Of a DNA stretch of 64,000 nt, positions 34,104 through 45,307 are shown piece by piece (position 1 is the stretch's first letter; each line of letters starts with the position of its first letter). The stretch lies in NCBI GenBank assembly GCA_020248865.1, contig JADCGS010000013.1, positions 53,232 through 117,231 of the forward strand, given 5' to 3'. A model generated the notes under the pieces. The model was not told the DNA's origin and did not search any database. It saw only the letters and a list, made by a program, of their open reading frames with translations. The stretch is from Burkholderiales bacterium (lineage in GTDB: Bacteria; Pseudomonadota; Gammaproteobacteria; Burkholderiales; Burkholderiaceae_F). Both the position numbers and the translations under genes were made by a program.

Positions 34104-34452
34104 AGCCGAGCAGCGCCGGCTGCCCGCCCTGTTGCGACAAGATGCGCGACAGCGTGGCCAAGAGCTCGCCATCGTCGCGCGTATCGCGCCACTGGCCGGC
34201 ACGCTCCGCAAAGTGGAACCCTCCGCTTCTCGCCGCGACCCAGATCTGGCGCATCGGCGCCTGGCTGTTGATCACGACCTTGCTGCCATCGGCGAGCTCG
34301 AGAGTCAGAACGTTGGCACTGCGTTCGATCTCGATGTCCACGGCCCCGCTGTCGCTCACGGCCGCCACCGCCGCCTCGATCGCGTCGAGCGTGGCGGTTG
34401 CGCGGGCTTCGAACTCGCTGTCGGTCATGGCTGGGTCCGGCAAGGTGGACAT
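34102..34452 (-). CDS. cyaY: Iron-sulfur cluster assembly protein CyaY (frataxin)
   Basis: Bacterial frataxin (116 aa) that binds iron and tunes the IscS cysteine desulfurase. The pattern fits: an acidic N-terminal helix (TDSEFEARATATLDAIEAAV), a strand pair with VDIEIERSANVLTLEL, VVINSQAPMRQIWVAARSGGFHF and a C-terminal helix ELLATLSRIL. The length is close to the usual 105-110 aa. Divergent from lptM across 33 bp. Its first ATG (34452) gives a slightly longer N-terminus than MTDSEFEA; either start is possible. Confidence 0.94.
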   Translation of the reverse strand: MSTLPDPAMTDSEFEARATATLDAIEAAVAAVSDSGAVDIEIERSANVLTLELADGSKVVINSQAPMRQIWVAARSGGFHFAERAGQWRDTRDDGELLATLSRILSQQGGQPALLG

Positions 34453-34485
34453 GAAGAGCGGCGGGCAGGTCGGTAGACTGTTCGC

Positions 34486-34674
34486 ATGCAGCGACGAGTT
34501 GTCATTCTAGGGGCCAGCGTGGCTCTACTCATGACGGCCTGCGGCCAGAAAGGGCCGCTTCACGTGCCGGGCATTCCGCGCAACGCCCCCTGGCCCTACC
34601 CGGACCCGCCCCGGCGCCCGCCCCCCGCGCCGCGGCCCGGCGACGTGCCCGCCACTTCCGACCCCGCCCCTTGA
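34486..34674 (+). CDS. lptM: Small lipoprotein LptM (YifL-like)
   Basis: A 62-aa lipoprotein with signal MQRRVVILGASVALLMTAC, Cys19 as the lipidation site and the hallmark GQKGPLHVP directly after it, then a Pro-rich tail. The family is encoded before lysA in many proteobacteria and assists maturation of the LPS translocon LptD. The lysA TTG start overlaps its stop. A TAGACT hexamer at 34474-34479 lies seven bases before the ATG, so the transcript may be leaderless. Confidence 0.9.
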   Translation: MQRRVVILGASVALLMTACGQKGPLHVPGIPRNAPWPYPDPPRRPPPAPRPGDVPATSDPAP

Positions 34675-35969
34675 CCTTCGCCACGGCCACCGCCGCCCTG
34701 CCCGCCACCTTGCCCCCCGCCGCGTTCGCCCTGCGCGATGGCGCGCTGCATTGTGAGGACGTGCCGCTGTCGCGGATCGCCGAGCGTTTCGGCACGCCGA
34801 CCTACGTGTACTCCAAGGCGTCGATCCTTGCCGCCTATGCCGGCTATGCCGAGGCGCTGGCCGGCCAGCCGGCGCTGGTCTGCTATGCGATGAAGGCCAA
34901 TCCGAACCTGGCCATCGTCAACCTCCTGGCGCGGCAGGGCAGCGGTTTCGACATCGTCTCCGGCGGCGAGCTGCAGCGCGTGCTCGCCGCCGGCGGCGAC
35001 CCGGCCAAGGTCGTCTTCTCCGGCGTGGGCAAGACCGAGGCGGAGATCGAGGCGGCGCTGGCGGCCGGGATCCTCTGTTTCAACCTCGAATCGATTGCGG
35101 AGCTCGAGGTCGTCGAACGCGTGGCCGCTCGCATGGGGCGACGCGCGCCGGTGTCGGTGCGGACCAACCCCGATGTCGATCCGAAGACCCATCCGTACAT
35201 CACGACGGGGCTGAAGAGCAACAAGTTCGGCGTCGCCTATGCCGACACGCTGGCGCTGTATCAACGCGCAGCCGCCTCGGCACACCTCGAGGTGGTGGGG
35301 ATCGACTGCCACATCGGCTCGCAGATCACTGAAGTGCAGCCGTACGTCGATGCTGCCGACCGCGTGCTCGACCTGGTCGAGGCGCTGGAGCACGAGGGAA
35401 TCCGACTGCGCCACGTGGACTTCGGCGGAGGCTTGGGGATCGCGTATCGCGACGAAACGCCGCCGGCGCCGGGCGATCTGATCCGCGCACTGCGCGAGCG
35501 CATGCAGGCGCGCGGCCACGGCGGCAAGACCCTGATGGTGGAGCCCGGTCGCTCGATCGTCGGACCGGCCGGCGCGCTGCTGACCCGGGTCATCCTGCTC
35601 AAGCATGGCGAGACCAGGAACTTCGCCGTCGTCGATGCAGCGATGAACGATCTGATGCGGCCGGCGCTTTACCAGGCCTGGATGCAGGTGCTGCCGGTGC
35701 AAACAGGCAACGGGGTGGCGGCGCGCTACGACGTCGTCGGCCCGGTGTGCGAGTCGGGCGACTGGCTGGCGCGCGAGCGCGACCTGGCGATTGCCGCCGG
35801 CGACCTGCTCGTCTTCACCGCGGCCGGCGCCTACGGCATGAGTATGGCCAGCAACTACAACACGCGCGGCCGTGCGGCCGAGGTGATGGTCGACGGCAGC
35901 CTCGTCTACGAGGTGCGGCGGCGCGAGACGGTCGAAGAATTGATGGCCGCCGAGTCCCTGCTGCCCTGA
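34671..35969 (+). CDS. lysA: Diaminopimelate decarboxylase
   Basis: PLP enzyme (432 aa) that decarboxylates meso-diaminopimelate to lysine. The N-terminal barrel has VCYAMKANPNLAIV with the PLP lysine, KFGVAY, VVGIDCHIGSQI, HVDFGGGLGIAY and VEPGRSIVGPAG; the C-terminal domain has GPVCESGDWLA with the catalytic cysteine and GAYGMSMASNYN. The only in-frame start is TTG at 34671, overlapping the lptM stop (TTGA), so translation depends on lptM. Confidence 0.96.
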   Translation: MTFATATAALPATLPPAAFALRDGALHCEDVPLSRIAERFGTPTYVYSKASILAAYAGYAEALAGQPALVCYAMKANPNLAIVNLLARQGSGFDIVSGGELQRVLAAGGDPAKVVFSGVGKTEAEIEAALAAGILCFNLESIAELEVVERVAARMGRRAPVSVRTNPDVDPKTHPYITTGLKSNKFGVAYADTLALYQRAAASAHLEVVGIDCHIGSQITEVQPYVDAADRVLDLVEALEHEGIRLRHVDFGGGLGIAYRDETPPAPGDLIRALRERMQARGHGGKTLMVEPGRSIVGPAGALLTRVILLKHGETRNFAVVDAAMNDLMRPALYQAWMQVLPVQTGNGVAARYDVVGPVCESGDWLARERDLAIAAGDLLVFTAAGAYGMSMASNYNTRGRAAEVMVDGSLVYEVRRRETVEELMAAESLLP

Positions 35970-35973
35970 CCGT

Positions 35974-35992
35974 CGGCCGTCCCGAGCGGCCG
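35974..35992. terminator. Hairpin between convergent lysA and msrQ
   Basis: Arms CGGCCG repeat around a 7-nt loop. There is no T-run, so an intrinsic terminator is doubtful, but the position just beyond two convergent stops suits one. Confidence 0.3.
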
Positions 35993-35998
35993 TTCCGA

Positions 35999-36646
35999 TC
36001 AGCTGCCTTTGCGCTCCGGCGCCAGCCAGCGCCACAGGCGGAAGCCGAGCAGCAAGCCGATCGCGGTGGCGTAGACCGATACTGCTGCATAGTCGTTCTT
36101 GCCGGCCTTGTGCCAGCCGTAGTGCAGGATCGCCAGCAGCGCAACCAGGTACACGAGCCGGTGCAGCCGCTGCCAGGCGCGCCCGCCCAGCCGTCGCACC
36201 ATCGCATTGCTGGAGGTCAGGGCGAGCGGCAGCAGCAGCACGAAGGCGGCCACGCCGGCCGTGATGTAGGGACGCTTGACCACCTCCGTCCACAGGACCG
36301 CCCAGTCGAACCGGTGGTCGATGCCGGCGAAGGCCAGCAGGTGCAGCGTGGCGTAGGCGAAGGTCGTCAGCCCGAGCATGCGGCGCAGGCGCAGCAGCCA
36401 GGCCCAGCCCGTGAGCAGGCGCAGCGGGGTGACGGTCAGCGTCGCGCACAGCAACACCAGCGTCCAGGTTCCGAGCGAGCGGATCACGAACTCGACCGGG
36501 TTGGCACCCAGGTCCCCGGTGGCGGTCAGGTAGGCCAGTCGCGCCAGCGGCAACAAGGCCAGCGCCAGCAGGGCCCACCAGAGCCGCCGGAACACCGCCG
36601 GCGGCAACGCGGCCGGGACGCCGGCCAGGAAGCGCGCCGCGCTCAA
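35999..36646 (-). CDS. msrQ: Haem-binding membrane subunit MsrQ
   Basis: Inner-membrane b-type haem protein (215 aa) that passes electrons from the quinone pool or flavin reductase to periplasmic MsrP. About six helices are visible. Conserved histidines lie in [26 protein letters not shown] and AILHYGWH. The start is TTG, overlapping the msrP stop (TTGA), so the pair is coupled. The family was earlier known as YedZ. Confidence 0.94.
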   Translation of the reverse strand: MSAARFLAGVPAALPPAVFRRLWWALLALALLPLARLAYLTATGDLGANPVEFVIRSLGTWTLVLLCATLTVTPLRLLTGWAWLLRLRRMLGLTTFAYATLHLLAFAGIDHRFDWAVLWTEVVKRPYITAGVAAFVLLLPLALTSSNAMVRRLGGRAWQRLHRLVYLVALLAILHYGWHKAGKNDYAAVSVYATAIGLLLGFRLWRWLAPERKGS

Positions 36647-37593
36647 TAGAACTTCCGCAGGTCCATGCCGGCGTACAGGGAGGCCACTTGCTCGCCGTAG
36701 CCGTTGAACATCAGCGTCGGCCGCCGCCGCGCCAGCAGCCCGTCCTCGCCGAGGCGCCGCTCGGTGGCCTGGCTCCAGCGGGGGTGATCGACGGTCGGAT
36801 TGACGTTGGAGAAGAATCCGTACTCGTTCGGCGCCGACTGCTGCCAGCTGTTGACGGGCTGCTTCTCGACGAAGCGGATCCGAACCAGCGACTTGGCGCT
36901 CTTGAACCCGTACTTCCAGGGCACCACGAGGCGCACCGGTGCGCCGTTCTGGTGGGGCAGCACCTCGCCGTACATGCCGAACGTCAGCAGCGTCAGCGGA
37001 TGCTGCGCCTCATCCATGCGCAGGCCCTCGGTGTAGGGCCATTTGAGCACCGACGAGCGCAGGTTGGGCATCTGTTGCGGGTCGGCCAGCGTCGTGAACT
37101 CAAGGTAACGGGCATTGCCGGTCGGCTCCACGGCCTTGATCAGCTCGGCCAGCGGATAGCCGACCCAGGGCACCACCGCGGACCAGGCCTCCACGCAGCG
37201 CAGCCGGTAGACGCGCTCCTCCATCGCCGCGAGCTTGAGCAGATCCTCGAGGTCGAAGCGGCGCGGCTTGCGCACCTCGCCATCGACCACCAAGGTCCAC
37301 GGGCGCAGCCGCAGCGTCCGTGGCGCCAGCCGCGGCGGATCGTCCTTCTCGGTGCCGAACTCGTAGAAGTTGACGTACTCCGTGACCAGTTTGTACGGCG
37401 TGGGCTTCTCCATCGTCGACAGCGGACTCGGGCGGCCGGGCAAGCGCGCCGCGGTCGGATTCTGCGCGCGGGCGCCGGTGCCTGCCAACAGGCCGACCGC
37501 GGCGACGGCCTGCACCCAGTGCCGACGCTGGCGCCAGATGCGCTCGGGCGTGATCTCGGAAGGCGGCAGGTCGGCAGGTTGGCGGATCAGCAT
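36643..37593 (-). CDS. msrP: Protein-methionine-sulfoxide reductase catalytic subunit MsrP
   Basis: Periplasmic molybdopterin enzyme (316 aa) that repairs oxidised methionines in envelope proteins. The N-terminus has a twin-arginine signal (RRHWVQA, hydrophobic core and ARA cleavage site). The molybdenum-coordinating cysteine is in [15 protein letters not shown], and [19 protein letters not shown] is a family signature. The previous name was YedY. It precedes and overlaps msrQ, the usual membrane partner. Confidence 0.95.
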   Translation of the reverse strand: MLIRQPADLPPSEITPERIWRQRRHWVQAVAAVGLLAGTGARAQNPTAARLPGRPSPLSTMEKPTPYKLVTEYVNFYEFGTEKDDPPRLAPRTLRLRPWTLVVDGEVRKPRRFDLEDLLKLAAMEERVYRLRCVEAWSAVVPWVGYPLAELIKAVEPTGNARYLEFTTLADPQQMPNLRSSVLKWPYTEGLRMDEAQHPLTLLTFGMYGEVLPHQNGAPVRLVVPWKYGFKSAKSLVRIRFVEKQPVNSWQQSAPNEYGFFSNVNPTVDHPRWSQATERRLGEDGLLARRRPTLMFNGYGEQVASLYAGMDLRKFY

Positions 37594-38010
37594 GAGGGCG
37601 GGTCAAGGCTGAAGACAGCAGTTTGGACGTTGCGAAAGCTTAAGGGTTCAAGGCGGTTTGGCGCTGCAAACGAGCGCGACATCGCGGCCGGCCGGGGTCG
37701 GGTGCCAGCCCGGGCGTTACATCAGAGCCTTGGATCGGCGCGGAGGCGCGCCGGCATCGGCAAACACTCGTGCAGATGGCCTGCGCCGTGCAAACCCGCG
37801 CATACCCGATCGCCCCGGCTGGCTTCGACCCAATGCGCACGATGGCGTCCGCATCCGAGCGAACACGGGGCGTCACGGTGACGACCTGCCGAAACATCCG
37901 GGCTAAACTGGTTCATCGCTGGATCCGCAACCGCGGCTCTGGCGCTTTTTTTGCCCGCACTCGGCCCGACGACATCGCGGCAATGTTTCGGCCGCAGCAG
38001 GAGAACCACC
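37594..38010. other. 417-bp intergenic region between msrP and guaC
   Basis: Both neighbours point away, so two promoters should lie here. Toward guaC there is TAAACT at 37904-37909, and just upstream a perfect dyad CGTCAC-G-GTGACG at 37871-37883 that could be an operator. No -35 of good quality is correctly spaced. No riboswitch-like structure or small gene was recognised in the rest. Confidence 0.5.
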
Positions 38011-39063
38011 ATGCACATCGAACACGAGGTCAAGCTCGACTACAAGGACGTGCTGATCCGCCCCAAGCGCTCGACCCTGACGTCGCGCTCCGACGTGGAC
38101 ATCACGCGCGAGTTCCGCTTCCGCCACTCGCGCGATGTCTACCAGGGCATTCCGATCATTGCCGCCAACATGGACACCACCGGCACGCTGGAGATGGCGC
38201 GCGCGCTGGGAGCGCTCGGTCTGTCGGTGGCCCTGCACAAGCACTACGGCGTCGACGACCTGGTCGAGTGGTTCAAGGCGCTGGAGCGCAAGTCGGCGGC
38301 CTTCCTGTCGGTCGGCATCACCCGCAACGACGAGGATAAGGTGCGCCGCGTGATGCAGGCCGCTGGCGGCGCCACCAACCCGCACATCCGCTACCTGTGC
38401 ATCGACGTGGCCAATGGCTACCACGAGAACTTTGCGACTTTCGTGGCCAAGATCCGCAACGACTACCCGGAGCTGGTCATCATGGCCGGCAACGTGGTCA
38501 CCGGCGAAATGACCGAGGAGCTCATCCTGTCCGGCGCCGACATCGTGAAGGTGGGCATCGGCCCGGGATCGGTCTGCACCACGCGCAAGATGACCGGCGT
38601 CGGCTACCCGCAACTGTCGGCCGTGATCGAATGCGCCGATGCGGCGCATGGCCTGGGCGGCCACATCTGCGCCGACGGCGGCTGCACCACGCCGGGCGAT
38701 GTGGCCAAGGCCTTCGGCGGCGGTGCCGATTTCGTCATGCTGGGCGGCATGCTGGCTGGCCATGACGAGGCCGGCGGCGAGCTGGTTTCGCGCGATGGCC
38801 AGTCGTTCAAGCGCTTCTACGGCATGAGCAGCAAGGCCGCCATGGAGCGCTACGCCGGCGGGGTGGCCGAGTACCGCGCGGCCGAAGGCAAGGAAGTGCT
38901 GATCCCGTATCGCGGCCCGGTGGCGGCGACTGCGCAGGACATCCTGGGCGGGGTGCGCTCGGCCTGCACCTACGTGGGTGCACGCCGCCTGAAGGAGCTC
39001 ACCAAGCGCACCACCTTCATCCGGGTCACACAACAGCTCAACGAGGTCTTCGGCAAGGCCTGA
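38011..39063 (+). CDS. guaC: GMP reductase
   Basis: Converts GMP to IMP with NADPH and ammonia release, part of purine salvage. The 350-aa product has the IMPDH/GMPR fold: [34 protein letters not shown], and the nucleophile loop [21 protein letters not shown] (split: [11 protein letters not shown] holds the catalytic cysteine), followed by [19 protein letters not shown] and RFYGMSS. There are no CBS domains, which argues against IMP dehydrogenase. The ATG at 38011 follows CAGGAG at the proper distance. Confidence 0.96.
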   Translation: MHIEHEVKLDYKDVLIRPKRSTLTSRSDVDITREFRFRHSRDVYQGIPIIAANMDTTGTLEMARALGALGLSVALHKHYGVDDLVEWFKALERKSAAFLSVGITRNDEDKVRRVMQAAGGATNPHIRYLCIDVANGYHENFATFVAKIRNDYPELVIMAGNVVTGEMTEELILSGADIVKVGIGPGSVCTTRKMTGVGYPQLSAVIECADAAHGLGGHICADGGCTTPGDVAKAFGGGADFVMLGGMLAGHDEAGGELVSRDGQSFKRFYGMSSKAAMERYAGGVAEYRAAEGKEVLIPYRGPVAATAQDILGGVRSACTYVGARRLKELTKRTTFIRVTQQLNEVFGKA

Positions 39064-39066
39064 AGA

Positions 39067-39855
39067 TCAGGCCAGCTCGAACAGGTGGGCGTCGATCCGG
39101 TGCGGGATGAAAAAGCGGGCTGGCGCGATGCGGTCGAGCAGTTGCGCATGCGCCTGGTCGAAGTCGGCCACTTCCGCGGCCGTCAGCGTGGCCCCGACAC
39201 CCCGACAGGCCCGCATGCGTCCGCGCCAGCCGTCGCGCGTGAACCCGACCGGCTCGTCGTAGACGAAGCGGGAGCGCACACGTACCCCCTGGTCGGGCCA
39301 ACCCGGCAGCTCGGGTACTGCGCCGCTCCAGTCGGCGCCACGCCAGGCCGGGTTGAACTGCAGGACCAGCTCTTCGCTGGCGCGTGCGATCGGGTCTTCG
39401 CGCGGCAACCAGCTGAAGTGGCCGATCACCAGCAAGCCGCGCGGCACAAGCTGCGCGCGCAGCGCCTGCAGCGTGCGGGCGACGTCGAAGTACAGCCAGC
39501 ACTGGTTGGCGGTTGCCACGTCGAAAGACGCTGCCGGGAAGACGACTTGCTCGGCGGCGGCCACCCGGAAGTCGACCTGCAGGCCCTGCGCGTCGGCGAG
39601 GCGGCGCGCCATGTCGATCTGGCCCGCCGCGATATCGGTCCCGGCAACCCGACAGCCTTGCGCGGCAAAGGACCGGGCGAGCGCGCCGGTACCCGTAGCC
39701 AGATCGAGAATGCGCTGGCCGGGCAGGCCAACCCCGAGATCAAGCAGCCGCTGGAAGAAGCTCGCCGGCGGCCCGGCGCGATGCTGCGCGTAATCCTCTG
39801 CCGTGCGGCCCCAGTCGATCACTCGACCGGGATCAATGGTGCCGGCCCGGTGCAA
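39067..39855 (-). CDS. Class I SAM-dependent methyltransferase
   Basis: About 262 aa; SAM-binding motif I is ILDLATGTGALARSFA, with GTDIAAGQIDMARR as motif II and FDVATANQCWLYFD as motif IV. The N-terminal IDWGRTAEDYAQHRAGPP is the standard start of this family of small-molecule methyltransferases. The start codon is uncertain: TTG at 39855 is preferred because it keeps the conserved IDP leader, GTG at 39822 is the alternative. Convergent with guaC, 3 bp apart. The substrate is not known. Confidence 0.8.
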   Translation of the reverse strand: MHRAGTIDPGRVIDWGRTAEDYAQHRAGPPASFFQRLLDLGVGLPGQRILDLATGTGALARSFAAQGCRVAGTDIAAGQIDMARRLADAQGLQVDFRVAAAEQVVFPAASFDVATANQCWLYFDVARTLQALRAQLVPRGLLVIGHFSWLPREDPIARASEELVLQFNPAWRGADWSGAVPELPGWPDQGVRVRSRFVYDEPVGFTRDGWRGRMRACRGVGATLTAAEVADFDQAHAQLLDRIAPARFFIPHRIDAHLFELA

Positions 39856-39872
39856 TGGCGTCCGTACGCGGC

Positions 39873-40523
39873 TCAGCGCAGACCGGCCAGGTAGTCGGCC
39901 ACCGCCTTCATCTCCTCGTCGGTCAGCCGGCTGGCGATCTGCGACATGGCGAGGTTGTTGCGGCGCGTGCCTTCGCGGAACGCCTGCAGCGTGGCGACGG
40001 TGTACTCCGCGTGCTGGCCACTCAGGCGCGGGTTTTGGCTCGGGATGCCCGCGCCATTGGGAGCGTGGCAGCCGGAACAGGCCGGCACATTCTTGGCCGC
40101 GATGCCGGCGCGGTAGATCTTCTGGCCCAGCTCCAGCGTGTCCTTGTTGCGTGCGGTCCCGGGCGTCTTCTTCTGCTGGGACAGGTAGGCCGCAACGTGG
40201 CGCTTGTCGGCGTCCGACAGCGCACCGGCAAAGCTTGCCATCACGGCATTGACCCGCGCGTCCTTGGCGGAGGAGGGCTTGGAGTAGTCGACCAGTTGCT
40301 TGTAGAGGTAATCGGCATGCTGCCCGGCCAGCTTCGGATTGGCCGCAATCACCGAGTTGCCATCGGCACCATGACAGGCCGCGCATACGCCGGCGGAAAT
40401 CTGCTGACCGCGCGCCGGATCGGGCTTGACGCGCTGCGAAGCCTGTGGCGCCTGCGCGTATGCGGCAGCACCCAGCACGAAGGAGGCAGTGGCCAGCGCG
40501 AGGCGGCCCAGCATGGACGTCAT
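39873..40523 (-). CDS. Dihaem cytochrome c4
   Basis: Periplasmic cytochrome (216 aa) with two c-type haems: CAACHG (first domain) and CSGCHA (second domain), about 95 residues apart. Axial methionines are expected in the NAVMASFAG and LAMSQIAS segments. A Sec signal precedes (MTSMLGRLALATASFVLG and AAAYAQA). The two-domain arrangement and length are those of cytochrome c4, which donates electrons to terminal oxidases. The ATG at 40523 was chosen for AAGGG upstream and for the signal start. A minus-strand TAAAAT at plus 40617-40622 could be its -10. Confidence 0.9.
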   Translation of the reverse strand: MTSMLGRLALATASFVLGAAAYAQAPQASQRVKPDPARGQQISAGVCAACHGADGNSVIAANPKLAGQHADYLYKQLVDYSKPSSAKDARVNAVMASFAGALSDADKRHVAAYLSQQKKTPGTARNKDTLELGQKIYRAGIAAKNVPACSGCHAPNGAGIPSQNPRLSGQHAEYTVATLQAFREGTRRNNLAMSQIASRLTDEEMKAVADYLAGLR

Positions 40524-40651
40524 GGAAATGCCCTTGATCTCTTGAGAATCCTGCAGGTGGCGGGACCCGCGGCGGCGCGGCCCGGAGCCGGGCAGCAAGC
40601 ACGGTTAAGCTGCCGCATTTTACTCGACGGCCGCGAGCCGACCATTTCGAC

Positions 40652-42524
<1,873 letters not shown>

Positions 42525-42676
42525 GAGCCTGTGAGGAAGTCGTCGCGAGCAGCCCGGGGGCGCGCCGGGCAGCGGGCCCGTAGGGCGTTGGTACGGCGAG
42601 TCGCGGGCGCGAGATCGAGTCGCGCAATGAATTCTCTCCCGGACTCTGAGCGGCCGCTTCCCGACCCGAGCTAGCC

Positions 42677-43873
42677 GTGCAAATCATCCATGTGGGGCAG
42701 GAATCCTGCCGACCGGTGGACAGTGCGCCCGAGGCACTGCCGGCCGCCGGCTTCTTGTGGCTCGACTGCCTGCACGAGGAGGTGCAGACCGATCCGGAGG
42801 CATTCCGAACCGCGGTGGAGGGACTGACCGGCGCGCGCATCTTCGACCTGCATCTGCAGGACGCCACCAACCTGCAGCACCCGTCGTTCTTCGACGGCAC
42901 GCAGGACTACGAGATGCTCGTGTTCCGCAAGCTCGCGCCGGGCGAGGCAGCGCCGCTGCAGCCCGCGCAGCAGCACGGCAAGACGATGCGGTTGCAGGAG
43001 ATCGTGACGCGACCGATCACCTTCTTCGTCTTCGAGCGCGTGCTGGTCACGGTACGCAACGCGCACAGCAAGTCGGTCGAGCAGATGCGTGCACGCCTGC
43101 TGGCCGGGCGCAGCGCACGCGGCGGCGGCGGCGACGTCGGCAACGGCAGCAACAGCTCGGGCTCCGGCGCGGTGGCCGACAAGCTGCCTGAGAAGCTGCG
43201 TGTGCCGCACCGGCCCGAGGAGCTGATGCTGCGGCTGCTCAACAGCATGGTCGACCGCTACCTGGACCTGCGCCAGCCGATGACCGAGCGGCTGGATCGC
43301 TGGCAGCGCGAGTTGCTCGACCCGCGGCGGCCCTTCAACGACTGGGGCGCGCTGCTGGATGCGCGCATCGAGATCCGCAAGCTCGAGAACCTGTGCGAGG
43401 AGCAGCTCGATGCGCTGCAGGAGCTGCGCGACTCTTATCTCGAAACCACGCCCGAGCCGCAGCAAAGCGACGCCTACCTCGTGCGCATCGCCGACGTGAT
43501 CGAGCACATCAAGCGGGTTCTGATCCACGCGCAGCGGCTGGAGTCGTCGATCGAGACCGCGGTGCAGCTGCACTTCTCGGCCAACAGCCACCGCACCAAC
43601 CAGGTGGTGCGCACGCTGACGGTGATCACCGCGGTGTTTGCACCGCTCACGCTGATCGCCGGCATCTGGGGCATGAATTTCGACCGCATTCCGCTGGCGC
43701 ACCACCCGCACGGCTTCGGCATCGTGGTGGCGGCGATGGGCTCGCTCGCTGCTGTCCTGCTCGCGTTTTTCTGGACCCGACGCTTCCTGAGCGACCAGCC
43801 GTCGCGCACGGCGCGGCTGTGGCGGGCGCTGTGGCGGCGACCGCGCCCGGGCGAGCCGATGCGCGCGCCCTGA
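42677..43873 (+). CDS. corA: CorA-family metal ion transporter
   Basis: A 398-aa member of the CorA/ZntB family. A large cytoplasmic N-terminal domain with long helices is followed by two C-terminal membrane helices; the pore signature GMN occurs in IAGIWGMNFD. A Gly/Ser-rich insertion (GGGGDVGNGSNSSGSGAV) at about residues 153-170 breaks the cytoplasmic domain, and a basic tail follows the second helix. GTG start at 42677. Magnesium is the usual substrate, but ZntB-type zinc transport cannot be excluded. Confidence 0.85.
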   Translation: MQIIHVGQESCRPVDSAPEALPAAGFLWLDCLHEEVQTDPEAFRTAVEGLTGARIFDLHLQDATNLQHPSFFDGTQDYEMLVFRKLAPGEAAPLQPAQQHGKTMRLQEIVTRPITFFVFERVLVTVRNAHSKSVEQMRARLLAGRSARGGGGDVGNGSNSSGSGAVADKLPEKLRVPHRPEELMLRLLNSMVDRYLDLRQPMTERLDRWQRELLDPRRPFNDWGALLDARIEIRKLENLCEEQLDALQELRDSYLETTPEPQQSDAYLVRIADVIEHIKRVLIHAQRLESSIETAVQLHFSANSHRTNQVVRTLTVITAVFAPLTLIAGIWGMNFDRIPLAHHPHGFGIVVAAMGSLAAVLLAFFWTRRFLSDQPSRTARLWRALWRRPRPGEPMRAP

Positions 43874-43897
43874 GGGCGGTCGGGCCGCGCCGACCCG

Positions 43898-44284
43898 TCA
43901 GTCGCTCGGCAGGTCGCGCAGCCGGCGACCGTCGCGCTTGGTGGGCCGGCCCCGGATTTCCTGCGCCGGCTCGGCGCCGAAGCGGCGCAACTCGGCGCGC
44001 CGCTCGCGCCATAACGCGCTGTCGGCAGTCTCCCGGTAGAGATTGTGGGCGGAAGAAGCCGGACCGCGTACCGCGGACAGACTCAAGACCACGACATCGA
44101 TGCGGTGATCGCCTTGCTGGATCTCGTAGCGCTCGCCCGGGCGTACCGCATGCGCCGGCTTGACGCGCTCGCCGGCGCGGCGCACGCGGCCGAGCTCGAT
44201 CGCCGCCGTGGCCAGCGAGCGCGTCTTGAAGAAACGCGCTGCCCAGAGCCACTTGTCCAGGCGCACGGCGTCCGGTTCGGTCAT
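43898..44284 (-). CDS. hslR: RNA-binding S4 domain heat-shock protein HslR
   Basis: A 128-aa protein with an N-terminal S4 domain: VRLDKWLWAARFFKTRSLA, AIELGRVRRAGERVKPAHAV and RPGERYEIQQGDHRIDVVVL. HslR (Hsp15) binds free 50S subunits that carry nascent chain and helps rescue stalled ribosomes. The C-terminus is basic (RPTKRDGRRLRDL). ATG at 44284 was chosen because it starts MTEPDAVRLDKW; the longer frame has no supporting conservation. Divergent from the PhnD-like gene. Confidence 0.92.
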   Translation of the reverse strand: MTEPDAVRLDKWLWAARFFKTRSLATAAIELGRVRRAGERVKPAHAVRPGERYEIQQGDHRIDVVVLSLSAVRGPASSAHNLYRETADSALWRERRAELRRFGAEPAQEIRGRPTKRDGRRLRDLPSD

Positions 44285-44416
44285 CTGTGGGGCGAAGGAA
44301 AGTACGGCGATTGGCGCGGCGGCGTAGCTGCCCTCTGACAGAATAGCCGGGCGGCGCGTGTGCGCATTGGGCGCCCGCGCCAGCCACATCACAGCAGCCG
44401 TCCACCGGAGTCCGCG

Positions 44417-45301
44417 ATGATCTCCTTTTCCGCTTCCCGCACGCTCAGGGCGCTGGCCACCGTGGCCTTCGCCGCCATGGCCAGCCTCGCTGCACCGTCA
44501 CACGCGCAAGCACCCGGCGTGCTGCGCGTGACCACCATCCCCGAAGAGGCCGCCACCGAGCAGGCGCGCAAGTTCGGCCCGATCGTGCGCTATCTCGAGC
44601 GGGTGCTCGGCATGAAGGTCGAGTTCACGCCGGTCAACGATTACCCGGCTGCGGTGGAGGCGCTGGTCAACCGGCAGGTCGACCTGGTGTGGTTCGGCGG
44701 CTTCACCCACGTCCAGGCGCAGATCCGCTCGGGCGGCAAGGTGGTTCCAATCGCACAGCGCGAGGAGGACGCGCAGTTTCGCTCGGTGTTCATCACGCAG
44801 GCCGATTCCGGCATCAAGACGCTGGCCGACCTGAAGGGCAAACAGGTCAGCTTCGGCTCGCAGTCGTCGACCTCGGGGCATCTGATGCCGCGCAGCTTCC
44901 TGCTGCAGGCCGGCATCGATCCGGACAAGGACTTCCGGCGCGTGGCCTACTCGGGCGCGCACGACGCCACCATCGCCTCGGTGGTCAGCGGCCGGGTCGA
45001 CGCCGCCGCGCTCGACATCACGGTGTGGCGCCGCTTCGTCGAGGAAAAGAAGGTCGACACCGGCAAGGTCAACGTGTTCTTCACCACGCCGCCCTTCTTC
45101 AACTACAACTGGTCGGTGCATGCGGACATGCCCGCTGCCCTGCGCGAGCGCATCACCAAGGCGCTGCTCGAGTTGTCGATGGATACGCCCGAGGGCCGCG
45201 AGATTCTGACGCTGAACCGGGCGACCCGATACATCCCGACCCGCGCCGACAACTACCGTGGCCTGGAGACAGCTGCGCGCAGCGCCGGCCTGATCAAGTA
45301 G
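44417..45301 (+). CDS. PhnD-like periplasmic substrate-binding protein
   Basis: Solute-binding protein (294 aa) of a phosphonate-type ABC importer. A Sec signal (MISFSASRTLRALATVAFAA then SHAQA) precedes a two-lobed binding domain with VEALVNRQVDLVWFGGFTHV, DLKGKQVSFGSQSSTSGHLM and VAYSGAHDATIASVVSGRVD. It is followed by phnC, phnE and phnE2-type genes. No C-P lyase genes are present. The pattern also resembles a family annotated as putative selenate-binding proteins, so phosphonate, phosphite or selenate are all possible. GGAG precedes the ATG. Confidence 0.85.
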   Translation: MISFSASRTLRALATVAFAAMASLAAPSHAQAPGVLRVTTIPEEAATEQARKFGPIVRYLERVLGMKVEFTPVNDYPAAVEALVNRQVDLVWFGGFTHVQAQIRSGGKVVPIAQREEDAQFRSVFITQADSGIKTLADLKGKQVSFGSQSSTSGHLMPRSFLLQAGIDPDKDFRRVAYSGAHDATIASVVSGRVDAAALDITVWRRFVEEKKVDTGKVNVFFTTPPFFNYNWSVHADMPAALRERITKALLELSMDTPEGREILTLNRATRYIPTRADNYRGLETAARSAGLIK

Positions 45302-45307
45302 CCGCGC

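Noticed and set aside
37594..38010. Purine riboswitch upstream of guaC
   Set aside because: No three-way junction pattern or conserved purine-binding core could be drawn; only a dyad and a -10 were found.
42552..42570. GC hairpin after hemB considered as a terminator
   Set aside because: GCCCGG/CCGGGC arms exist but no T-run follows on either strand, so it is not listed as a terminator.
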